DNA of 64,000 nucleotides, taken from BOG-908 sp963692875 (GTDB lineage: Bacteria; Pseudomonadota; Alphaproteobacteria; Acetobacterales; Acetobacteraceae). The notes below the pieces were generated by a model. It worked only from the letters and a program-made list of their open reading frames with translations, searched no databases and had not been told where the DNA came from. Shown piece after piece: positions 9,469 through 17,101 of the stretch. A program made the translations under genes and the position numbers. Location: the NCBI GenBank assembly GCA_965198755.1, contig OZ240673.1:2976001-3040000 (forward strand), given 5' to 3'. Each line of letters begins with the position of its first letter. Position 1 is the first letter of the stretch.

Positions 9469-10067
9469 CAGCTCGCCGCCGGCAGGCGCTGCAGGCGCCA
9501 GGCCGTCAGCAGCATGATGGCGGTGGCACCGATGGCGGCGCCGATCAGCACCGGGCCGAGCCAGCCCAGCCAGGCGAGCGGCGCCATCAGGTACAGCGCG
9601 TCCTCCGGGTCGAAGCCCCAGCGGCCGGAATACGCCTTGGTGCCCGGCGGGCTGCGCAGTTCCAGCCGGTGCGAGAAGATGCTGCCGAGCAGCAGCGAGA
9701 GCCCTGCGACCAGCCCCAGCGGTATCGCCCAGCCGCCCAGCCACGAATGGCGCAGACCCACGCCGATGGCCATGAATAGCAGCGCGTTCACCGTGATGTC
9801 GACGTAGGTGTCGTAGAGGTGCCCGGCCGGGCTGGTGAGCTTGCCCAGCCGGGCCAGCTCGCCGTCCGCGCGGTCGAGAAAGGCGCTGAGGATCCACAGC
9901 CAGCCGCCCCACCAGGTGCCCCCGCGCGTGCCGAGCGCCAGGCCGGCGCAGGCGGCCAGCCCGGTCAGCAGGCGCAGGGTGGTGAGGTGGTTCGGCCGGA
10001 TCGGCGTGCCGATCATCGGCCGCACCAGGGGGCGCGCGATCACGTGGCTCCAGGAGCTGCCGCTCAC
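9468..10067 (-). CDS. CDP-alcohol phosphatidyltransferase 2
   Basis: 199-residue membrane protein with the full CDP-alcohol phosphatidyltransferase signature: DRADGELAR, eight residues, then G and two Asp in GHLYDTYVD. Predicted helices surround it. The start is a GTG at 10067 that overlaps the stop of a 23-codon reading frame (GTGA), whose sequence duplicates this gene's own N-terminus. Its stop overlaps the RND start. It sits in a tight operon HpnL-like, mini-frame, this gene, RND exporter. The likely reaction is transfer of a CMP-activated head group to a lipid or lipid precursor. The exact donor and acceptor are inferred only from the phosphonate context. Confidence 0.85.
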   Translation of the reverse strand: MSGSSWSHVIARPLVRPMIGTPIRPNHLTTLRLLTGLAACAGLALGTRGGTWWGGWLWILSAFLDRADGELARLGKLTSPAGHLYDTYVDITVNALLFMAIGVGLRHSWLGGWAIPLGLVAGLSLLLGSIFSHRLELRSPPGTKAYSGRWGFDPEDALYLMAPLAWLGWLGPVLIGAAIGATAIMLLTAWRLQRLPAAS

Positions 10068-10135
10068 CGCGGGGCGTCCCCGGCCAGGCGCACCAGCGGG
10101 CGCGCGACCATGTGGCTCCATGAGGTGCCGGTCAC
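10064..10135 (-). CDS. 23-codon mini-frame duplicating the next gene's N-terminus
   Basis: GTG at 10135 to TGA at 10064-10066 encodes a peptide starting VTGTSWSHMVARPLVRL. The next gene begins VSGSSWSHVIARPLVRP, so the two are tandem copies of about 60 bp. The GTG overlaps the TGA of the upstream HpnL-like gene, and the TGA overlaps the GTG of the phosphatidyltransferase gene. The simplest reading is a partial tandem duplication of the gene start that now serves as a translational bridge. Whether the peptide does anything is unknown. Confidence 0.5.
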   Translation of the reverse strand: MTGTSWSHMVARPLVRLAGDAPR

Positions 10136-11127
10136 GCCGCGTCCTCTCTGACGCGCCGGCGCACGCGCGGCGCGCGGCGTTCTAGCCTGTGCCAGAGCGC
10201 CAGGGCGGGCAGGCCCAACGCCACCTCGCGCAGCCGTTTGACCAGGGAGAGCGCGATGCCGACCTCCGGCGAAAGCTGGAATAATCCGCACAGCACGATG
10301 TAGCCGCCCTCCTGCACGCCCAGCGCGCCGGGCACCGCGAAGCCCGCCGCCTTCAGCGCCTGGCCGAGACTCTCTATCACCATTCCGGCGCCGAGGCCGA
10401 CATCGTGCCCCAGGCAGTGCAGCGCCAGGCACACCTCCGCCCCGCCGAGCAGCCATGAGGCCATGTGCCAGGCGGCCCCCTCCAGCACCGGGCGCGGCCG
10501 GGCGTAGCAGCTGCGTAGCGCGTCGTGCAGGCCGGCCACCTGGCCGCTGCCTGCCCAGCCGAGCAGGCCGCCCAGCCGCAGCATGCCGGCTTCGGCCACC
10601 CTGCCCAGGCCGAACCATTGCGCGCCGACGAAGCCGGCCGCAACACCGCAGGCGGCCAGCAGGCCGGTCACCACGTAACCGGCGACCCCGCCGCCACCCA
10701 CCAGCACCAGCAGCAGCCCGAGCCCGAACAGGGTGAACAGGATCTGGGTGAGCATCTCCAGCGTCAGGTCGGCCACCGTGGTGGCGACGGCTTGCGGCAG
10801 CTTCATGCCGCCGCGCTGGAGCAGGCGGGCGGCCACCACCGGCCCGCCGATCTGTGCGACCGGCAGCAGGTTGTTCACCCCCTCGCGCACCAGGCGCAGC
10901 ACGCCGTAGGCCGTCATCCCGGGCCGCCGGGCCGCCGAGGCGGAGATGCTGCGCCAGCCGGCGGCGGACGCGGCCACCTGCAGCAGGTGGAGTGTGACCA
11001 CCGCGAGGAGCCCGAGCCACCCCGCCCGGCCGAGCAACGCGACCACCTGGCCGAACCCGTAGGTGCGCAGCAGCCAGGCCGCCAGGCATAACCCGGCCAC
11101 CCCGGCAATGGCTGGCACGACCCTCAC
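10132..11127 (-). CDS. HpnL-like / lysylphosphatidylglycerol-synthase-TM family protein
   Basis: 331-residue polytopic membrane protein resembling HpnL and the UPF0104/LPG-synthase transmembrane family. A conserved stretch EGVNNLLPVAQIGGPVVAARL lies near residue 85 and FAVPGALGVQEGGYIVL near 260. Family members are often described as flippase-like and are found in hopanoid and glycolipid loci. Position at the head of an operon with a phosphatidyltransferase and an RND lipid exporter suggests membrane translocation of the lipid product (inference). The ATG at 11127 faces phnW across a tandem-repeat region. Confidence 0.8.
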   Translation of the reverse strand: MRVVPAIAGVAGLCLAAWLLRTYGFGQVVALLGRAGWLGLLAVVTLHLLQVAASAAGWRSISASAARRPGMTAYGVLRLVREGVNNLLPVAQIGGPVVAARLLQRGGMKLPQAVATTVADLTLEMLTQILFTLFGLGLLLVLVGGGGVAGYVVTGLLAACGVAAGFVGAQWFGLGRVAEAGMLRLGGLLGWAGSGQVAGLHDALRSCYARPRPVLEGAAWHMASWLLGGAEVCLALHCLGHDVGLGAGMVIESLGQALKAAGFAVPGALGVQEGGYIVLCGLFQLSPEVGIALSLVKRLREVALGLPALALWHRLERRAPRVRRRVREDAA

Positions 11128-11159
11128 GCGCGGTCCTCCGCCTGCCGCCGTAGCCGGCC

Positions 11160-11423
11160 ATGGACCACTCCGCCAAGCCGGCCGTGGTTCTGCCGCTGGC
11201 GCCCCCCATGGTCACACCGACGCAGCCGGCCATGGTTTTGCCCAGGCGGCCCGTCAGGGTCACCCTGGCACGGCAGGCCATGGTTCCGTCGACACGGCCG
11301 GTCATGCTGCCACCGGCCCATCTCACAATGCTCCCCGTAAAGCCGGCCGCGGTCCCGCCCGCCTTGCCGGGCACGAGTCTGCCAGCATTGCGGGCCAGGC
11401 CCCCGCCGGGCTACGCGCCCGGC
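11160..11423 (+). repeat. Degenerate 24-bp tandem repeat, about 9-11 units
   Basis: Units start every 24 bases at 11160, 11184, 11208, 11232 and so on, most beginning ATGGT and many ending GGCC. The register continues, decaying, to the ATG of phnW at 11424. All units are open in the phnW frame and would encode an eight-residue repeat of the form MVLPxRPx. It may be an N-terminal extension of PhnW or a non-coding array in the divergent promoter. The normal PhnW N-terminus (LLLTPGPLTTS) begins just after it. Confidence 0.8.
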
Positions 11424-12530
11424 ATGCCCGACACCGATGCCGACCAGCCGCAGCTGCTGCTTACCCCCGGCCCGCTGACCACGTCTGCCCGCACCCGCGC
11501 CGCACTCGGGCGGGACTGGGGGTCGCGCGACGCCGCCTTCATCGCACTCAGCGAAAGCGTGCGCGCCAGGCTGGCCGGCCTGGTCGGCGGCACCGGCAGC
11601 CACGTGGCCGTGCCGATCCAGGGCGCCGGCACCTTCGCGGTGGAAGCCGCCGTGCAGAGCCTGGTGCCACGGGGCGGCAGGCTGCTGGTTCTGGTCAACG
11701 GCGCGTATGGCCGCCGCATCGCCGAGATGGCGCGCAGGCTCGGCCGGCTGGGCCGCGTGCTGAAGGTGGCCGAAGACCGGCCGATCCCGCCAGACGCCGT
11801 GCGCGCCGCGCTGGCCGAAGACGTCGCGATCACCGACGTGGCGTTGGTCCACTGCGAGACCACCAGCGGCATCCTCAACCCGCTCGCCCCCATCGCCGGG
11901 ATCGTGCAGGCCGCCGGACGGCGGCTGCTGCTGGACGCAATGAGCTCGTTCGGCGCGATACCGATCGACCTGCGCGCCACGCCCTGCGCCGCGGTGGTCG
12001 GCTCGGCCAACAAGGGACTGGAAGGCGTGCCAGGGCTGGGCATCGTCGTTGCCGAACTGGCGCACCTGGCCGGCTGCGCAGAGGCCGCCGTCAGCCTCAG
12101 CCTGGACCTGCACGCCCAGTGGCGCGGCTTCGAGGCCAACCAGCAATGGCGCTTCACCCCGCCGGTGCAGGTGGTGGCCGCATTGGCCGCGGCGCTGGAC
12201 CAGCTGGAGGAGGAAGGCGGCGTGCCCGCCAGGCACGCCCGCTACCAGGCCAACTGCGCAATGCTGACCGCCGGCATGCGCGCGCACGGCTTTGCCACCT
12301 ACATCGACGACGCCCACCAGGCGCCGGTGATCGTGACGTTCCGCATCCCGCCCGGCGGCTGGTTCGACTTCGACCGCTTCTACAATTTCCTGGCCGCGCG
12401 CGGGGTGGTGATCTACCCGGGCAAGCTGACGCAGGAACCCAGCTTCCGCATCGGCTGCATCGGCGCCGTCGGGCGAGCGGAGATGGCGCGGGCTTTGGCG
12501 GCGGTGGATGCGTTCATGGTTGCGCGCTGA
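11424..12530 (+). CDS. phnW: 2-aminoethylphosphonate-pyruvate transaminase
   Basis: 368-residue class V PLP enzyme that interconverts phosphonoacetaldehyde and 2-aminoethylphosphonate. In this locus the biosynthetic direction is expected, because PEP mutase and phosphonopyruvate decarboxylase lie close by. The N-terminal LLLTPGPLTTS is characteristic of PhnW. The PLP Asp lies in LLLDAMSSFG and the Schiff-base Lys in GSANKGLEGVPG. C-terminal RIGCIG is typical. ATG 11424 matches the usual family start. An in-frame upstream extension made of eight-residue repeats would add 88 residues. A repeat copy follows the stop. Confidence 0.92.
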   Translation: MPDTDADQPQLLLTPGPLTTSARTRAALGRDWGSRDAAFIALSESVRARLAGLVGGTGSHVAVPIQGAGTFAVEAAVQSLVPRGGRLLVLVNGAYGRRIAEMARRLGRLGRVLKVAEDRPIPPDAVRAALAEDVAITDVALVHCETTSGILNPLAPIAGIVQAAGRRLLLDAMSSFGAIPIDLRATPCAAVVGSANKGLEGVPGLGIVVAELAHLAGCAEAAVSLSLDLHAQWRGFEANQQWRFTPPVQVVAALAAALDQLEEEGGVPARHARYQANCAMLTAGMRAHGFATYIDDAHQAPVIVTFRIPPGGWFDFDRFYNFLAARGVVIYPGKLTQEPSFRIGCIGAVGRAEMARALAAVDAFMVAR

Positions 12531-12545
12531 GGAGGCAAGACGAGG

Positions 12546-12605
12546 GAAGGCAAGGCCTTCTTCGAGAAAAAGAAGCAAAAAGCTTTTGCGCGCGCTGTCG
12601 CGGAC
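12546..12605. repeat. Composite-palindrome repeat, half copy 5
   Basis: A single B-type arm (GGCAAGGCCTTC, hairpin, AAAGCTTTTG) with the inner CGCTGTCGCGG, directly after phnW. The opposite arm is missing. Confidence 0.75.
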
Positions 12606-12706
12606 GGCTGAAACGATACGCATCAGTGACGTCCGCTCGAATTAGAAAAGCTTCTCTGGTTATTTGAATTGCGCTGCTGGGGATTTTCAGCAACACGGCA
12701 ATCAGG

Positions 12707-12835
12707 GTTTAACACCAAGCGCACCAAGGCGCTTTGTTTAGAGAACAACGCAGCTGAACTTTCAATTTGCTGAAGCAAATCTGGGGGCGGGCGGTTCAAA
12801 AGCGGTCGGGTATCTTGGTGCCCTTGGTGGTGAAA
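12707..12835. repeat. Inverted-repeat element with ACCAAG ends
   Basis: GTTTAACACCAAGCGCACCA at 12707 is mirrored by CTTGGTGCCCTTGGTGG and TGAAAC ending near 12835. The two ends are about 20-bp imperfect inverted repeats enclosing about 85 bp with no clear gene. It is unrelated to the poly-A/T palindromes on either side. No other gene is visible in 12606-12926. Confidence 0.55.
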
Positions 12836-12926
12836 CTCTTCTCGATCCACAGGTGTGTGCCAGGTGTTTTGCGAGCTAGGCCCGGCATCCCAAGATCCTG
12901 CCTGTCCGCTTCCCGGCAAGAACGGT

Positions 12927-13069
12927 AAGGCGTGCTTACGTGAGAGATAACAACAGAAAACTTTTAGTCCTGCTGTCGCGGAGGTCCCTGCAACGCGCGC
13001 CCAAGGGAACAAAAGTTTTTTGGTTCTTTTTTTCAAAAAAGAACCGCTTGCCTCGCCTATCACCGGTCA
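12927..13069. repeat. Composite-palindrome repeat, copy 6 (diverged left arm)
   Basis: The left arm is decayed, the core TGCTGTCGCGGAGG and an A-type right arm are intact, and a following CACCGGTCAAC matches the subfamily of the copies at 38168 and 47988. It lies beyond the 3' end of the decarboxylase gene. Confidence 0.75.
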
Positions 13070-13153
13070 ACACTCCAGGTCATCGTCGTGAGTCGACGAC
13101 CCGCGTTGCGCAGACGCCTTTTCCTCGTCAACGAGACGCTCGCCGATCTTCAC

Positions 13154-14299
13154 TCACGCCGCCTGGAGCAGGAAATCGCGGAACCGCCGCGCCACCTCGT
13201 GCGGCGCGATCGTCGGGCGGCCCAGCCTCTCCATCGATCCCGGCCGGATGCGCACGTGCAGCAACACCGGCCCTGCCAGTCCGAGCGCATCGGCAAACGC
13301 CCGCACAAAACCAGTCTCGGTGTCGCAGCTGAACGCGTGGGCATAGCCGCAGGACAGCGCAACGCCGGCGAAGTCCACGCTGGCGGACACTGTCGCCTGG
13401 CCGCCAGTGGAATCGTGCACGCCATTGTCCAGCAGCACGTGCAGCAGGCCCGGCGGCTGGTAGGCGCCGATGGTGGCCATGGCACCCAGCTTCATCAGCG
13501 CGGCGCCGTCGCCGTCCAGCACGATGGTGCGGCGGCCGGTGACCAGCGCCAGGCCCAGGCCCATCGGCGCGGCACACCCCATCGAGCCCACCTGGTAGAG
13601 GTGCTGCGCACGGTCCTGCAGGGTGAACAGCTCGCGGCCGGTCTTGCCGGTGGTGGCGATGATGGGCGCCTCGGCCGGGGCCAAGGCGAGCACGCGCTCG
13701 AGGATCTCGACCCGGCTCGGGCGGGGGCCATGCTCGCACAAATCGGTGCGGCTGCCGGTGCCGGGATGCGGGCGGGCAGGCTCGTCGAGCGCCTCGTCGG
13801 CCAGGTCGCCCTTTTGCATGACGAGGGCGAACGGCAGCGAGGTGCGCTCCATCTCCGCCTGCGCGTGCGCGAAAGTCGGACCCAGCGCCTCCCGCGTCTG
13901 CGGAAACGGCGCGTGGCCCAGACGCATGACGGCGAGCAGGTCCTGGGTGATCTCGCCCATCAGCGCGTGCTGCGGCTCGTCGGCGAGGCCCGGCTGGCCG
14001 CGCCAGGTGACGACCAGCAGCGTCGGGATGCGGAACGGCGTATTGAGCGAGGTGAGCGGGTTCACCGCGTTGCCCAGGCCCGAGTTCTGGCACATCACCA
14101 CCGTCTGCCGCCCGCCGAGCCACGCGCCGGCCGCGATGGCCACCGCCTCGCCCTCGCTGGCGCCGCCCACGTAGCGCAGCGTGCGGTCGCTGGCCACGCG
14201 GTTGATCAGCGGGGTGAGGAAGCTGCACGGCACGCCGGTGTAGAGGCTGAACCCGGCGGCGGACGCCGCGGCCAGCACAGCGCTTGCTTCCAGGGTCAT
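13154..14299 (-). CDS. ppd: Phosphonopyruvate decarboxylase
   Basis: 381-residue thiamin-diphosphate enzyme that decarboxylates phosphonopyruvate to phosphonoacetaldehyde, the step that makes PEP-mutase flux irreversible. The N-terminal Pyr domain shows YTGVPCSFLTPLIN and the activating Glu in GGASEGEAVAIAAG. The C-terminal ThDP/Mg motif is DGDGAALMKLGAMAT with the Asn in LLDNGVHDSTGGQ. Length and architecture match the family. The ATG at 14299 lies about 300 bp downstream of pepM on the same strand, and a repeat copy occupies that gap. Confidence 0.93.
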   Translation of the reverse strand: MTLEASAVLAAASAAGFSLYTGVPCSFLTPLINRVASDRTLRYVGGASEGEAVAIAAGAWLGGRQTVVMCQNSGLGNAVNPLTSLNTPFRIPTLLVVTWRGQPGLADEPQHALMGEITQDLLAVMRLGHAPFPQTREALGPTFAHAQAEMERTSLPFALVMQKGDLADEALDEPARPHPGTGSRTDLCEHGPRPSRVEILERVLALAPAEAPIIATTGKTGRELFTLQDRAQHLYQVGSMGCAAPMGLGLALVTGRRTIVLDGDGAALMKLGAMATIGAYQPPGLLHVLLDNGVHDSTGGQATVSASVDFAGVALSCGYAHAFSCDTETGFVRAFADALGLAGPVLLHVRIRPGSMERLGRPTIAPHEVARRFRDFLLQAA

Positions 14300-14331
14300 G
14301 CGAAATGCATGCGGCGTTGACAGGGGAAAGA

Positions 14332-14465
14332 GAAAGCAAGCGGTTCTTTTTTGAAAAAAAGAACCAAAAAACTTTTGTTCCTAGGGTGCACGCTGAAAGA
14401 GACTCCGCGACAGCCGAACCAAAAGTTTTTTGCTGTTTTTTTCAAAAAAGCAGGCCTTGCCTTCC
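14332..14465. repeat. Composite-palindrome repeat, copy 7 (inside the pepM-ppd gap)
   Basis: Both arms are present (A-type left; right arm a GCAGGCCTTGC variant). The outer termini are not recognisable. It separates two pathway genes read in the same direction. The rest of 14300-14597 shows no gene. Confidence 0.85.
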
Positions 14466-14597
14466 TTTGCCGTTGCCCGACACCCACGATCACAGTCCGA
14501 GACGGCACTTGCTGCCTGCGTAAATCAATGGCGACCTCGCTCGTCGGAAACAACATCTTCTCAGTCTGGCAACAAGCCGATGTTTCCGGGTGCACAC

Positions 14598-16229
14598 TCA
14601 GGAGAAGTTCCGCGCGTCTGCCAGGTCGGTCAGCGTGTCCACGTCCAGCCAATGGCCGGCAATGTAGTGCACCGCCACGTCGCAGCGCGCGCGCAAACGG
14701 TCCATCACCGACAGCAGGTCGGCTTGCTGCAGCGTGGCGTCTGCCTGCATGGCGGCTAGCTCCTCGCGCAGCAGCTCGGTGCCGCGCGCGCTGGTATGCA
14801 TCAGCCCGATCCACTCGCCGGCAGCCTGGTCCCGCGTCGCGGCCACGCCGGTCAGGCGCGCCGGCACGTCGTCCAGGTAGGCGGCGGTGTTGCGTCGGTC
14901 GGCGGCCACTAGGTCGCGCGGGTTGGCTTGCGCACGCAACGACGAATCGGCCACCACGGTGATGTCGGCCGTGGAAGCGACCAGGCCGTCCAGCACGTAG
15001 CGGCGGAACAGCACGTCGCCGTAGGAGATAACGAGCTCGCCGTGCAGTTGCGGCATGGCGCAGGCAAGCGACGCCGCCTCGCCGGTTCCGGCGAAGTCCG
15101 CATTGTCGACGACGTCGAAACCGTCGGGCACGATCGCGTCGCGCGCGTAGCCGCGCACCACGGTGACGTCGTGCACGCCGCCCTCGCCGAGCGTCTCCAG
15201 CAAGCGGTGCAGCAACGTCTTGCCGCGGATGTCCACCAGGCATTTCGGCAAGCTGGCGGTGACCTCGCCCAACGCCGTGCCGCGCGAGGCGGCCAGCACC
15301 ACGCCGTGGATGCTGCGGCTGAGCGGCAGGTAACGGCGCTGCGCCTCCTCCAGCTCGTCGTTGCCGGTGAGCCGGAAGACGTCGCGCACGCTGGCAATGC
15401 GGTCCTCGACCTCGACGAGCGACTCCGACCGCGCGATGATACGTGCAGTCTCGCGCATCGCGGTGATCGACGAGCGCACCAGGTGGTTCGCCCAGATTAC
15501 CGTCGAGATGCCGATGGCGCGCAGCGTGGCCGTGGGCGTCGCGTAGTACATCGTCGGCACGACGACGATCGGGCAGCGCTTGTCCCAGCGTTGCATGAAG
15601 GCCGCGATCTCGCTCACGTCGGACCGCTTGGAGTGCACCAGGATCGCGTCGGCTCCGGCCGCGTGGTAGGCCTCGGCGCGGCGCAGCGCCTCCTCCATCG
15701 GATGGCCGGAAATCAGCGCCTCGGTGCGCGCGACGATGCAGAAATCATCATCCGTCTGCGCGTCCTTGCCGGCGCGGATGCGGCCGCAGAACTCGTCGGT
15801 GTCGGCCAGCAATTGGCGTTCGCCGAGAAAGGAGTTCGTCTTGGGGAACAGCTTGTCCTCGAGGCAGACGCCGGCGACGCCGCGCTCGCCAAGTTTCCTG
15901 ACCAGACGACGCACGTTGTTGAAGTTGCCGTAGCCGGTATCGCCGTCGACGAGCATGGGCAGCGAGCTTGCGTCCGCCATGAACTCGAGCACGTCGAGCA
16001 CCTGGGTCCAGGACGCCTCGTTGCTGTCACGCAAGCCGAGCGACGCAGAGATCGACAGGCCGGACGCCCAGATGCCGGCAAACCCCGCCTCCTCGACGAT
16101 CTTCGCCGACAGGCCGCTATGCGCTTCCATCAGGAACGACGTGGCCGGCGAGACGAGCAACGAGCGGAGTTCGGCCGGGCGGGACAGGCCACGGAGGTAA
16201 GTGCGGTTCAGCGGTGCTTGATCAGGCAT
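14598..16229 (-). CDS. pepM: PEP mutase fused to a nucleotidyltransferase-like domain
   Basis: 543-residue two-domain protein. Residues 1 to about 290 form the PEP mutase TIM barrel of the isocitrate-lyase superfamily. The diagnostic EDKLFPKTNS separates mutases from lyases, and DGDTGYGNFNN provides metal-binding Asp residues. It converts PEP to phosphonopyruvate, the entry step of phosphonate synthesis. Residues from about 310 to the end resemble an NTP-transferase fold, but the nucleotide loop reads LAASRGTALG rather than LAAGxGxRL, while PKCLVDIRGKTLL and ISYGDVLF are kept. The second domain may be a pathway-specific cytidylyltransferase variant or a non-catalytic partner. ATG 16229 is divergent from the free nucleotidyltransferase gene. 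Confidence 0.93.
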   Translation of the reverse strand: MPDQAPLNRTYLRGLSRPAELRSLLVSPATSFLMEAHSGLSAKIVEEAGFAGIWASGLSISASLGLRDSNEASWTQVLDVLEFMADASSLPMLVDGDTGYGNFNNVRRLVRKLGERGVAGVCLEDKLFPKTNSFLGERQLLADTDEFCGRIRAGKDAQTDDDFCIVARTEALISGHPMEEALRRAEAYHAAGADAILVHSKRSDVSEIAAFMQRWDKRCPIVVVPTMYYATPTATLRAIGISTVIWANHLVRSSITAMRETARIIARSESLVEVEDRIASVRDVFRLTGNDELEEAQRRYLPLSRSIHGVVLAASRGTALGEVTASLPKCLVDIRGKTLLHRLLETLGEGGVHDVTVVRGYARDAIVPDGFDVVDNADFAGTGEAASLACAMPQLHGELVISYGDVLFRRYVLDGLVASTADITVVADSSLRAQANPRDLVAADRRNTAAYLDDVPARLTGVAATRDQAAGEWIGLMHTSARGTELLREELAAMQADATLQQADLLSVMDRLRARCDVAVHYIAGHWLDVDTLTDLADARNFS

Positions 16230-16253
16230 TCGTTGATCTCGGTGCGACTGGGT

Positions 16254-16283
16254 TTGACCGAACGGTCAGAGGGCGTACATAAT
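16254..16283 (+). promoter_or_regulatory. Promoter with overlapping palindromic operator
   Basis: TTGACC at 16254-16259 and CATAAT at 16278-16283, separated by 18 bp, form a sigma70-like promoter for the nucleotidyltransferase/dioxygenase pair. The -35 box overlaps TGACCG-AA-CGGTCA (16255-16268), an inverted repeat of the kind bound by TetR-family repressors. It lies in the 74-bp divergent gap, so it could also control pepM. No cognate regulator gene is adjacent. Confidence 0.55.
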
Positions 16284-16303
16284 CCTTGCCCTGAGGTGTT
16301 ACA

Positions 16304-17101
16304 ATGCATTTCCATGACAGAAAGCTGACAGGAACGTTGCCTGTCACGCAAGGGCTACATGCCGTGATACTGGCGGCAGGCGTGGGACGCAGGCTTGGCT
16401 TCGCGGCTGCTGACGGCACACCCAAACCCAAGATATTGCTCGATCTTGGTGGACGCAGCCTGCTCTCGCGCCACCTCGCGCTGCTCGAACAGGCCGGTAT
16501 TGCCCGGGTGACGATCGTGGTCGGCCATGGCGCGGCACAGGTTAAGGCGGCCCTGGCCGGCACGGCCACCGGGCTGGACGTCGCCACGGTGGACAACCCC
16601 GACTACAGGGAGGGCAGCGTGGTGTCGCTGTGGACCGTGCGCGACCTGCTGCGGTGCACAGGGCCGATCCTGCTGATGGATGCCGACGTGCTGTACGACC
16701 GGCGACTCCTGGAACGCCTCGTGCAAAGCCGGCAGGCCGATTGCCTGCTGCTGGACCGGAACATCGAGCCCGGCGACGAGCCGGTGAAGCTGTGCGTGCG
16801 CGACAGTACGATCGTAGATTTCAGCAAGCTCCCCACCGAACCGCATGACTGGCACGGCGAATCGGTGGGTTTCTTCCGTTTCTCGGCGGCGGCAGCATGC
16901 GAGTTGGCGGACCGCGTGCAGGGCTACATCGACACCGGGCGGCGGTCCAAAGAATACGAGGAGCCGATACGCGACATGATCCAGGCCAGCGACCCGCACC
17001 GTTTCGGCTTCGAGGACGTTAGCTCGCTGCCCTGGACCGAAATCGATTTTCCCGAAGACGTGGTGAAAGCGCGCACGCTGTTGCCGGAGTTGGCAGCGTG
17101 A
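16304..17101 (+). CDS. Nucleotidyltransferase, PntC-like candidate
   Basis: 265-residue NTP-transferase-fold enzyme. The full nucleotide-binding signature is present: VILAAGVGRRLG near residue 24, then PKPKILLDLGG. The metal-binding DADVLYD lies near 125. In phosphonate clusters such proteins include PntC-type cytidylyltransferases, which activate 2-aminoethylphosphonate as its CMP derivative. That role fits the neighbouring CDP-alcohol phosphatidyltransferases (inference). The ATG has GAGG upstream. Its TGA overlaps the GTG of the dioxygenase gene by four bases. A sugar-phosphate nucleotidyltransferase role is the main alternative. Confidence 0.8.
   Translation: MHFHDRKLTGTLPVTQGLHAVILAAGVGRRLGFAAADGTPKPKILLDLGGRSLLSRHLALLEQAGIARVTIVVGHGAAQVKAALAGTATGLDVATVDNPDYREGSVVSLWTVRDLLRCTGPILLMDADVLYDRRLLERLVQSRQADCLLLDRNIEPGDEPVKLCVRDSTIVDFSKLPTEPHDWHGESVGFFRFSAAAACELADRVQGYIDTGRRSKEYEEPIRDMIQASDPHRFGFEDVSSLPWTEIDFPEDVVKARTLLPELAA

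Noticed and set aside
6997..9807. A 936-codon open frame on the plus strand
   Set aside because: It is opposite the RND exporter and phosphatidyltransferase genes. It is rich in Gln, Arg and Gly with no domain pattern, a normal consequence of high GC in the complementary frame.
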